Source of the DNA: Ustilaginoidea virens
Lineage: Eukaryota; Ascomycota; Sordariomycetes; Hypocreales; Clavicipitaceae
DNA: 64,000 nucleotides
Assembly (NCBI RefSeq): GCF_000687475.1
Contig: NC_057321.1
Coordinates: 310,001 to 374,000 of the forward strand
Reading direction: 5' to 3'
In this document: piece after piece, positions 46,411 to 54,985 of the stretch
How positions within the stretch are numbered: position 1 is the stretch's first letter
Layout: each line of letters starts with the position of its first letter
The notes under the pieces: model-generated
Told to the model about the DNA's origin: nothing
Seen by the model: only the letters and a program-made list of their open reading frames with translations
Database searches by the model: none
Made by a program: the position numbers and the translations under genes

Positions 46411-49059
46411 TTAAGGTGGTATGAGTGGTCGGTGTAGGCACTTCTCGGTACCTAGAAAGAAGTTGCTGATAAAAGCCGTACTAGAAGTATTGTTACTAGC
46501 CAGCCTAGCTGACCTTCGTAGTGTAGGATTACTAGTCTCAGCACTTGCTTCATAAGGATGTGTGGAAGCTGGGGTAGGTAGCTGGACTATAAGATGTTGT
46601 TGTTTACTAGGAACAGCTTGTTCACTAGTGGGTATAGAAGTCGAAGGTAAGGTTAGGCTAGTAGAAGGCATGGTAGGACTAGGAATATAAGGCTGGGTAG
46701 TAGTGGTAGAGAGCATAGGTATAACAGTAGTAGACGGGTGAGATATATAGAGCTCATCTATATTCTCATACTCAAAAGCATTGTCGATATGTTGTGGTGG
46801 GTATATCTCAAGTCGTTGTGGTATAGCGGCGGCTTTACCACTGTCGTAGTGGTTCTCATCAATGGTAACATTACGTATTTGTGTAATACCCCCCGAGCGT
46901 ACAGCTGGGCCATTTGGTGCCGATGAATAAGGCGCTATGACTTTATCCTCTATACCTAAGGATGTTTTATCGCGGTGACCTAGTCGGTTATGCCATATCG
47001 TAGCCGTAGCTTCCGAGGCAGACGCATTTTGGGTATCCTTCGAGATAGCCACTGCTGTAGCGGGCGCTGTAGTGGTTGGAGTGGGATAAGATGATGTGCA
47101 TTGTGTAGCCGCAGAATTGTTGATTGACGGAGATATATTTTTATCTGGTATAGTAGGGTCTTCCCTACTAATAATAGATGAAGGCGTTGTATCCTCAGAG
47201 GTGATAGATGTAGGGCAAGATACCGTAGTATCGTCAGAAGGGTAAGATACCGTAGTATCTCCAGAAGGGTAAGATACCGTAGTATCCTCAGTTGGGTAAG
47301 ATACCGTAGTATCCCCAGTGCCAGTTGGGTAAGATACCGTAGTATCCCCAGTAGTAGTAGTGGTGCGAGTTGGGTAAGATACCGTAGTATCCCCAGTTGG
47401 GTAAGATACCGTAGTATCCCCAGTAGTGGTAGTGATGACGGTTGGGTAAGATACCGTAGTATCCCCAGTGATAGTAGTGGTGGCAGCAACAGCGACTTCG
47501 CTATACTCAATAACCTGCTGGCCAAACATCCGGTTGGTATAAAATAAACGGTCCTTATTGTGTGTAATCCAGCCAGTCTGTGAGTTCCAGTGGTAATTTG
47601 CACGCATAAATCGCTCCAAGCTTGCCACATTAGTATGAAACGTTGGTATGTATGCTACGTGTAGTAGCTCGAAGATGCCTTTATTAGTATTTAATCGCAC
47701 TCTTCCATATCCTAGTATAGAAGGCTTGGATTCGCCTGCAAATGCTGTTTCGGGCTTGATATTTGGAACGTAATCTAGTAACCGGTCCTTATTGTTGGTG
47801 ATGTGGGTGTTGGAACCACTATCCAGTATCCAGGAATCCTTGAGTGGGTAAGGTGTAGTAGAGAGAGATGCCTGTGGGCTGGTAATAGAAAGGAATGCCT
47901 GTGGGCTGGTAATAGGCGTTGACGATATAGTCGGTTCGGGTTGCACAAGGTTGTGTAACGTATTGCTATCCTTGCTAGCAAACGCACTTCCAAGTGATAT
48001 AGATGGTTGTGATGTTATAGAAGAAGAAGAGGGTTGATATAACACAATAGGATTAATCGTGATTCCTTTCGCTTGCAATGCTTTGATAACTATATCCTTA
48101 AAGCGCTGATCAGATGAAAACTTGGATTGGATTTTGTTAAGTATAGTGGTATTGGGCTTCCAATCCTTAGGCGCCTTTTGCTGGTTTAAAATATAACAGT
48201 CTTCCCAGCGGTGAAAAAGACCACAAATGCATAGTTGTTTTGGCTTGTTTTGTTGATTTTTATTGGTATCTATAGTGGTATCCATATCCTGGAAAGAGGC
48301 AAAGGCACCTTGTGCTCTTTGTTGTTGTGAGGCAAACTCTTGCTCGAATAAATCACTAATATAATGACCGTCGGGTATCTTCTTCTCCCATCCTTCTTTA
48401 TTATTGCGTTGCTTTTCCTTGATTCTATTCTTCCAATAATTCGAAAAGGCTGGTGCAATAGATTCTACGGCGTCGATAAAATCCTGGGTTGGTCGGAGTC
48501 CTTGTGTATCTGGTAGGTTGATATTAATAGCTTCTGCAAGGACTTTCTTGTAGGAAGTAATCCAGCTGGATATCTTAGTCCTATTAGGACTTTGCAGTAC
48601 AGCTGTATAGCGCTGGCGGACATCTTTTTCATGGTCCCAAGTGGTGGGCTGCAAGCGTTGTTTTAACAGGTATAGCTGTGCGGCAACATCATTCTCCTGG
48701 CTTATGGTATCGTAGTAGTTGCCTATAGTTGCGATAATCCAGCGTTGGATATTGACGAGAGCTTTTTTCTTATCCTTATAATCCTGTAGGGCAGTCCTAT
48801 AGACATTCGTTATATACTGCAACCTAGTAAAATCAGAATCATCGAGGTCAAGAATAGAGGAGGCATGAGGCTTGATAGTAGAAGCGGTAGGCTCAACGGG
48901 CTGTTGTAAAGTAGGCCTATCTTGCACAGAAGGGTTGATATAGGCCCAGATATTTTCGTTGACAGCGAACTTCTTAATAATCGAGATCCATTTAAACCAG
49001 TCTTTACTGCCTAGCAGTTGGAAGTTTGCCGGGTTCCCCAGGTCGGTATTGGTAGCCAT
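46411..49059 (-). CDS. Gag-protease polyprotein with deleted integrase (element E)
   Basis: An intact frame of 882 codons from ATG at 49059 (MATNTDLGN). An ATG 30 codons upstream (49149) would add only a Tyr-Pro-Thr microsatellite translation. Residues 1-250 are a copia-type Gag. CICGLFHRWEDC near residue 278 is a compact zinc knuckle. WILDSGSNTHI near residue 410 is the aspartic protease site. Eight DTTVSYP-type repeats follow (about 530-615). WHNRLGH near residue 687 is the first part of the integrase zinc domain; about 20 residues later comes APYSSAPNGPAVRSGG, the end of the integrase core. The core between them is missing and the expected catalytic Glu (PAERSGG) is Val. The rest is a Ser/Thr/Pro-rich linker with LRRSARLA. 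There is no RT or RNase H. It could make particles and process itself, but needs RT and integrase from another element. Confidence 0.9.
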   Translation of the reverse strand: MATNTDLGNPANFQLLGSKDWFKWISIIKKFAVNENIWAYINPSVQDRPTLQQPVEPTASTIKPHASSILDLDDSDFTRLQYITNVYRTALQDYKDKKKALVNIQRWIIATIGNYYDTISQENDVAAQLYLLKQRLQPTTWDHEKDVRQRYTAVLQSPNRTKISSWITSYKKVLAEAININLPDTQGLRPTQDFIDAVESIAPAFSNYWKNRIKEKQRNNKEGWEKKIPDGHYISDLFEQEFASQQQRAQGAFASFQDMDTTIDTNKNQQNKPKQLCICGLFHRWEDCYILNQQKAPKDWKPNTTILNKIQSKFSSDQRFKDIVIKALQAKGITINPIVLYQPSSSSITSQPSISLGSAFASKDSNTLHNLVQPEPTISSTPITSPQAFLSITSPQASLSTTPYPLKDSWILDSGSNTHITNNKDRLLDYVPNIKPETAFAGESKPSILGYGRVRLNTNKGIFELLHVAYIPTFHTNVASLERFMRANYHWNSQTGWITHNKDRLFYTNRMFGQQVIEYSEVAVAATTTITGDTTVSYPTVITTTTGDTTVSYPTGDTTVSYPTRTTTTTGDTTVSYPTGTGDTTVSYPTEDTTVSYPSGDTTVSYPSDDTTVSCPTSITSEDTTPSSIISREDPTIPDKNISPSINNSAATQCTSSYPTPTTTAPATAVAISKDTQNASASEATATIWHNRLGHRDKTSLGIEDKVIAPYSSAPNGPAVRSGGITQIRNVTIDENHYDSGKAAAIPQRLEIYPPQHIDNAFEYENIDELYISHPSTTVIPMLSTTTTQPYIPSPTMPSTSLTLPSTSIPTSEQAVPSKQQHLIVQLPTPASTHPYEASAETSNPTLRRSARLASNNTSSTAFISNFFLGTEKCLHRPLIPP
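47213..47471 (-). repeat. Minisatellite coding DTTVSYP repeats in element E
   Basis: About eight units containing GGGTAAGATACCGTAGTATC on the plus strand, spaced 27 bp apart or with short Thr-rich spacers. They encode DTTVSYP seven times and DTTVSCP once, between protease and the integrase remnant. All units stay in frame. Confidence 0.9.
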
Positions 49060-49956
49060 AATAGAATAGGTAGGAAAGGCAGGATAGGTAGGATAGGTAG
49101 GATGGGTAGGATAGGTAGGATAGGTAAGATAGATAGGAAAGAATAACAATAAGAAAGAATAACAACCTAGCCTTAGTCAAAGAAAATCCAACGGATAAAG
49201 GTCCAAGTAAATCCAAAGGGCAAAATAGTCCCGGTAAATAGTCCTAGGCAAAAGGGATCAATCCAGGTGGTCAATCCAGTCAATCTAGTCACAATATACT
49301 ATACTTATGGTCTTCCGGCCTTAGTAGTCAAAAGTCGCTTGCCGGCTTCCTAAGTCAGAAGAAATGTTTCGCGCAGGCAAATGTGTCGGCACTGCTGCGT
49401 TCTTTTGGGCTGTGCCTTGCACTAGCAATTTGTATGGCGGCACGGGTGCCCTAGCAGAACTTTTGCCTGAGGCTGATTTCTTCGTCGGAAAGAATATTTA
49501 ATCGTAGAAAATCGTCTGGCAAGATAGCGACGATATAATAGAAGGTGCGTAGGTAAGCAGTCGGTATGCCTATTGCGCGGCAAAGGTCGGAATAAGGTGA
49601 CAGAATTATAATGTGAAAATGCGCGATTGTGCAGGTTTGCACGCTATTTATCACGCGTTTGTATGGTCCTAGTAATAGTATTAGCACAGAGGTATAAGAA
49701 ATATAGCAGCAAGAAAAGATTGATATTGCATAGAATGCGTAATTGCACTCTTGCAAACCTATGCACAGCTGCGTGCAGCTGACTAAAGTCAGTACGCAGT
49801 TGTTTGCGTATATAATAAAAGGGGGAAACAGCTGGCAATCCGTCGGACCAGCTGGTAATTTGTCGGCGTGCAGCTGGCAATAAATGCACGCGAATAATAG
49901 TCGGAGAGAAATCGATAGGATAAAATAGATAGAATAAAGCGATTTACCGGGTGCAA
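49060..49956 (-). other. Long leader of element E
   Basis: About 0.9 kb between primer site and start codon. It contains a GGATAGGTA-type microsatellite (49078-49135) just before the start codon and repeated CAGCTGGCAAT/CAGCTGGTAAT words (about 49830-49880). Several short upstream frames occur (up to 101 codons) without recognisable content. It likely carries the packaging and dimerisation signals, by analogy with other retrotransposons. Confidence 0.55.
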
Positions 49957-49970
49957 ACCGGGCTCATAAC
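49957..49970 (-). other. Primer binding site of element E, half tRNA initiator-Met type
   Basis: Coding strand GTTATGAGCCCGGT directly follows the 5' LTR. It is the same site as in copia A (16530), offset by one base, and complementary to the anticodon arm of initiator tRNA-Met. Confidence 0.8.
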
Positions 49971-50531
49971 TGTCAAATTGGTTTTCGCCTGCTAAGATAA
50001 TGCAGTATGCGAAGGATAAAGGCAGTGGAATGGTAAAATCGCAGTAAGGTAAAAGTAACGGCACAGATAAGATACGAGACTAAGGCGTAGGGACAATCTG
50101 ATGTGCATTAATTCTGCATACTTGCTTGCATGCATCCCTCCCTCCATTCCTTCCCACTATTTGGGTAGGAATATCTAGGGATTTAAATACATAATATTCC
50201 AACATAGAATATCCCTAGTGAAATCAATCTGACGTAAATATCCTGACCATACTGTGATATCATAGATATGTGGCGAAATGTGCATTTGTAGTGCATCGAG
50301 ATTTGCGACGATAAAGTAGTGTGATCAATTTGTGATGCATCATACATTTGCGCGTAAGGGAATGTGTGTAAGTATTAGGTACTCAACTTTGCTAGCAGCC
50401 GCCATATAAATATAAGTACTGAATACTTAATACCTTTTTCAATCTGATGATGCGGCGATGCGTAAGAATTGTCGGCGATTAATATCCAAAAATAATAAAA
50501 TAAAATAACAATAAATAATTTCATTCTGACA
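49971..50531 (-). repeat. 5' LTR of element E
   Basis: 561 bp with the same ends as the left copy, followed by CTATG. Confidence 0.95.
50405..50414. promoter_or_regulatory. Possible TATA element in the E LTR
   Basis: TATAAATATA on the plus strand (ATATTTATA on the coding strand) lies in the first quarter of the 5' LTR in coding orientation. Motif match only; transcription start unknown. Confidence 0.25.
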
Positions 50532-50536
50532 CTATG

Positions 50537-53500
50537 CGTGAGTGAAATAGGCATTGGGCTTTATATTTACTAATATTAAAGGTGACGAATCGGAATATAT
50601 TGCGGGCTTATAGCGCTTCCACCTTTGTACGGTTAGACTGTTCGAAGGGGTCTCTTAGGGTTGTGATCTTCCCTTCCTGGCGTAATTGACTAGTAAGCTG
50701 TAGGTCGGCTTACTCTTTTGCGGTTAAAAAAGAGGTATTAATAATAGTACTGGAAGCGATAGTATTGACGAGAGCCTCTTTTTAGTCCTTATTGATTATG
50801 ATGTTAGATACCACCCTTACTGGTGATATTGGCCTGACTTGATTAGGGCTAGTGGTTGGCGATGGATATGTTGCGGCTGTAGGTATTATTGATGATGTTT
50901 CGGCTGGAGGTGCGGCTGTAGCCGGTATTTTGACCTCTAATTTGCTGGGGTGGGCTAGGCTTTTGGGATAGACGATATCTTTAGGATCGTTAGCAGCGGG
51001 ATTGCTGTTAAGGTTGTGGTTATAAGGCTTGATGACTGTTGACCGGAATTTGACCGGGCTATGTGGCATTTGTATGATGTAGGTCTTACTATTAAGGCTG
51101 ATTAGCTGGTATGGCCTGTGCTATCTACCCTTTTCTTTTTATATCTGTATATCTGATTGTAGAGGCAGTTGGTGGATAGGCTGCGTATCTGGACCGTTCT
51201 ATTGGGCGAGGGCATTACGAATTTGTCGCTTGGCGAGGCATTTCCTAGCTTTATTAGTGGCCTTTTGTAATGTTAAGGCACGTTGTGATACTGATAAGCT
51301 AGGGGGTGAATTATCTGTGAATCGAGGATATGCTCTAAAGACTAATAATATAGGCATTAGACTATTGGGTCTAGCTGAGTTGTTGATAGCCTTTATAGCG
51401 AGCTGTAACTTCTGTTCTTTTGTTATTAGGTCGCCTACTTTATTGTTGATGATGGTGTAGGCTTTGCGTAATGGTGCGTGATATCTCTCGACTTTGCTAA
51501 TGCTGTTGTGGGCTTCTATAGGAATTTTATCTATATTGATAGATAGAAGCTGGGTATTGTGGCGGAATTTAGCGGAGGCGAAATTTGGATTGGTATTGTA
51601 AATAATCTAATCCGGCGGGCTAAGGTAAGTATTAATTTAGTATTCTTTGAGGGTATTCTAAATATTGCGGGCCTTCTGTCTTTATGGATTAAGAAATCTG
51701 GCTGCTTGGAAGCTCGTTGCGGTATCTATAATGTGTAATACTGGCCGATTATTAATGTGAAGGATATCGATGATAATTTCGTAGTTAAATTAGCTAGTAT
51801 CGTTATCCTTAAGTGTAAATTTAAATCGGCTGGGTGCCTTTGCGTTTATTTGGTATTGATGGTATATATAGGTGATTTTTTTGATGATATTGCGATCAAT
51901 ATTATTATAACTAGCCCGCTAAAGCAATTTGGTAAGCCAGTTAATAGAAGGGTGCCCGAATCGATGATGTAGCTAATGGATCTCCTGTGACGATAGATGG
52001 AAGGCTGTAGTATCTGTGGTATTGAGAGTCTACTATAGATATCCCTATTTCTTGATAATAGGGACCTTGATATCCCTTTGGATTAATAAGTTATCGATAT
52101 TATTAAGCTTTATGCTTATCCTATCTATATCCGTAATAGAATATAGGAAGGGGGTGCCGCTATTAAGGACGTAGAAGGGGATATTGCCGAATATTATCGG
52201 AATATTTAGTATGCTAGAAGATATGGTAGAGCTAGCGCTAAAGTTTACTGTGTGCTTTTTGTCAGTCGCCTTGATAGTTAGGGTCTTTATTAATCTCATT
52301 AGGGCCTTTGCTTGACCTAGGCCTGCTGTTGATAGGCCAGAGGCGCTAGTATCCGGTAGGATTCTGCGGAAGGTGTGGTTACTATACCGTTCTTCTTCTA
52401 GAAAGGCGGAATTACGGTCTGGTGAGGGCATTTGGAATAGGTTAATTTATAGAAAGGCGTGTCGGTATAATTCATCTTGTAGGGCTTATAATATCTCGAT
52501 AGATAAAGAAGGTGAAGGTTATGATTGCGTAGGGGCTAGGAAATACTGCGTGGCTATAATCTGTGGTATAGCAGTATTCTTTGCATCCTATTGTGTGTCC
52601 CTTGCTATTATTACCTTAATATTACCGATGATATCGTTAAGGTTAGCCTCTATATCTTCTTCTTTAAGGCCTTAGGGGCCGGGCTTTTTGTATTCCTGTA
52701 AGAAAATACGGAATTTCTTGTTATTAGGGGCTATACGGTGGGATCGGTTCTTTATCTATCGTTCTTTTGATTCTTATTGCTTTTTGGCAGAGTGGTTGGA
52801 TGATTAATACCTTGATTTATTGCAAATGAAGTATCTTCTTTGATGGGGCGTAGCTAGAAGGGTACGATTCTATTGTTTAAAGCGGTGTTAAGGGGGTCTG
52901 TATTATTGGGGGCGTTGATACCGGTTGTGGGATTGACTATATCTACGGTCTGTAAATAGCGCTATATTGTTATCAATATTGTTAGTATCGTAATATTATT
53001 ATTATTGAAGGAAATGATGCTGTTGATTTATATGGATCGACTTATAGATAGAAAGGAATCGCTGTAGATTAGCAGTAAGGCCTTCGAATGTAGGGGCATG
53101 GCGATATAGGGCCTAGCTATACTTAGGAGTATTCCTTATAGCATTAAGGACTTATCGGTGAAGCTCCATATCAGCTATAAAGGGGGGAAAAAAACTACGA
53201 TATAGGCATTAAAGTTCCTCTAATAGGATATTAAGGTATTCTAGCTTTGATTTATCGGGATATTTCGCGATAGTTGACTGGAGCGTTATTCTATTCTAAC
53301 GGTACAAATAGAATTGCTCCATACTCTTATTTTCGAAATGGCTCTTAACTTTATAGACTATATCGTTAAAGGTGAGGGTATTACGAATGCATTTAATGTT
53401 ATTAAAGTAATAGGTCTTAGTATCGCCGATTAGTATAATTTGAAAAGCTCTAGCGAATATATTATTGGGTAATCCTAGTAGGCGGTATTTGCTCTTAAAA

Positions 53501-54300
53501 GATATAACCTTTGGTATAAGGAAATCATCCATTTTGCTGCTATATCTATCCTCTGTACGATAGCTATGTAAGAGGTTAGATATCTTCTTCGATACATTAT
53601 TAAATCCGGTTTGGGTATAATCTTTTTGGTGGTATTCCAGAGGGTATTCCGGAACAGCTTATCGGTAGCCTTGCGGTAGGCTAGCGGGATCTTTAGCTAG
53701 GTTATCTTATAACCTAGGTCGGTCTGGGTTTACTGGTCCTCCTATTAAGATGGTCTGTTTATCGGCCTGGGTAGGGCGATATTAACGGGAAGGGCTAGGT
53801 GCTATGCCTATTTTTGGCATTGTCGGATGAGGCGTTTAGGCCTAATATCTGGTATTACAGGCGGTATTAGCGGCGTTAGCTTAGAGGGTATTATCATCGG
53901 GGTCTTCTATTGAAGGAAGTATATTATTAGGGCCTATAACCCGAGCCCTATTGGGTATATTATGACCTCGAGGGGTATTGGAATAGCCGCCTCGGCTAGC
54001 CCAGCTAGGGGTATAACCCCTAGGGTGAAGTATTTAATCGGTCGGGCTATATTCTTTATCGGCTGTTGTATATTGTTATTATTGAGAATGGGAGCTTTCC
54101 CTTATTTCAAATAGCGGCCTATTATAAATAGGCGTCTTCCCTTTAGGTTATTAGGACCGGCCCCTTTCTTCTTTAGTAGGGGTAAGAATAAAGGGCTTTT
54201 TCGATATAGAGGGGGGGATGATGGGTTATTATGACTGTAATTGTGCTATTAGTATTATGAAGTCCCTTATTAAGGCTTGTAAAGATCTTCTTGAGGGCCT
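50537..54300 (-). pseudogene. D2 gag, protease, integrase and RT N-terminal part
   Basis: Read leftward. A gag C-terminal segment is open over 53532-53296. A zinc-knuckle segment FICNKSRY lies near 52825. The protease LPDTSASGLSTAGLGQ is near 52360-52310; the D-T-G Gly is now Ser. The integrase corresponds to D1 (TFNDIV and VERYHAPLRKAYTII-like near 51480), followed by the linker (51069-50782 open). The frame resumes across E at 45786. The gag N-terminus present in D1 (42235 to about 41620) is missing: homology ends near 54300, about 65 bp before the LTR. Confidence 0.75.
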
Positions 54301-54365
54301 TACTATAGTAGGTGCTCGTAATAAATTCCATAAGCCTATGACTTCCTTATCGAAATTGCCGATAG

Positions 54366-54699
54366 TGTTGATATAAACTCGGGGTACCCAGTTATACGTA
54401 GGGTCGCGCGCGTGGTATCATGTACCGTGAGGTCACCGGTCAAAGGTATGATTACTTCTTTGATTATGACTGACTATCTAAAAGGAAAGAAAGGAAGCAA
54501 AAGAGGGTAATTACACAATATGGCCTTTTTGTGCGTGTGCCGCTGTCACGTGCATCGGCGCAGTCGGGCCGGACTGCCTGCGTGCCCTACCGGGCTCAGG
54601 GGCATAGGGGCAAAAGTGGCCACATCGTGCGCAACGGGTGTGCGCGGCACATCCGTCGCAGTGTGCCTAATTGGGCACCTTGTGACAGCGATTCCGACA
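54366..54699 (-). repeat. D-family LTR shared by D2 (5' LTR) and D3 (3' LTR)
   Basis: 334 bp starting TGTTGATATAAACTCGG and ending GATTCCGACA. On its left lies the truncated 5' end of D2. On its right is the D 3' end with the CTGGCAGCTTCTC sequence found next to D1's 3' LTR. Confidence 0.85.
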
Positions 54700-54985
54700 C
54701 TGGCAGCTTCTCTTTTTATAGAAGCAAACATCGGAATTGCTAGGATGTAAGGCGCACACATAGAAAGAAAAGTGCGGCGCAGTCTCAGCAGGCTGTGCCG
54801 CCGATAATGCTGTCGCGCCGCGCGGCCGGCGTCATACCGTACAGCCGGTATGTTGAATATCGCAGCTAAAATAAAGGGGCAAAAAGGGGCAGCAGTAAAC
54901 GCAGTAAAAGCAGCAAATGCAGTATTGAACATAAGGAAATCCACCCACTTGCCACACATGATATTACCAATAATACCCAAATTCA

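Larger units (their letters stand above)
45787..50531 (-). mobile_element. Element E: young non-autonomous copia retrotransposon with an intact Gag-protease frame
   Basis: Two 561-bp LTRs (45787-46347 and 49971-50531) appear identical base for base. The element is flanked by the 5-bp duplication CTATG (45782-45786 and 50532-50536). Total 4745 bp. In coding (minus) orientation it has 5' LTR, primer site, ~0.9 kb leader, one long open frame, purine tract CTAGGGGGG, 3' LTR. RT and RNase H are absent and the integrase is deleted. There is no RIP-type decay, in sharp contrast with the host element D2. Confidence 0.93.
15633..54699 (-). mobile_element. Copia element D2, outermost element of the nested stack
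   Basis: The left LTR starts TGTTGATATAAACTCGG at 15633, is split at 15760/43836 by copia A, and ends at 44053. Internal sequence continues 44054-45786, is split by element E, and resumes 50532-54365. The right LTR (54366-54699) has the same unusual start TGTTGATATAAACTCGG. D1 instead starts TGTTGGTTTCACC. Coding is on the minus strand. The 5' gag end is truncated close to the right LTR compared with D1. Confidence 0.75.

Noticed and set aside
47213..47471. CRISPR-like regularly spaced repeats
   Set aside because: The units are contiguous or separated by short Thr-codon spacers and stay in frame inside a coding sequence. It is a coding minisatellite in a eukaryotic element.
46980..47630. 216-codon minus-strand frame overlapping the E polyprotein
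   Set aside because: It is an alternate frame over the DTTVSYP minisatellite and flanks, Leu/Tyr-rich with no motifs.
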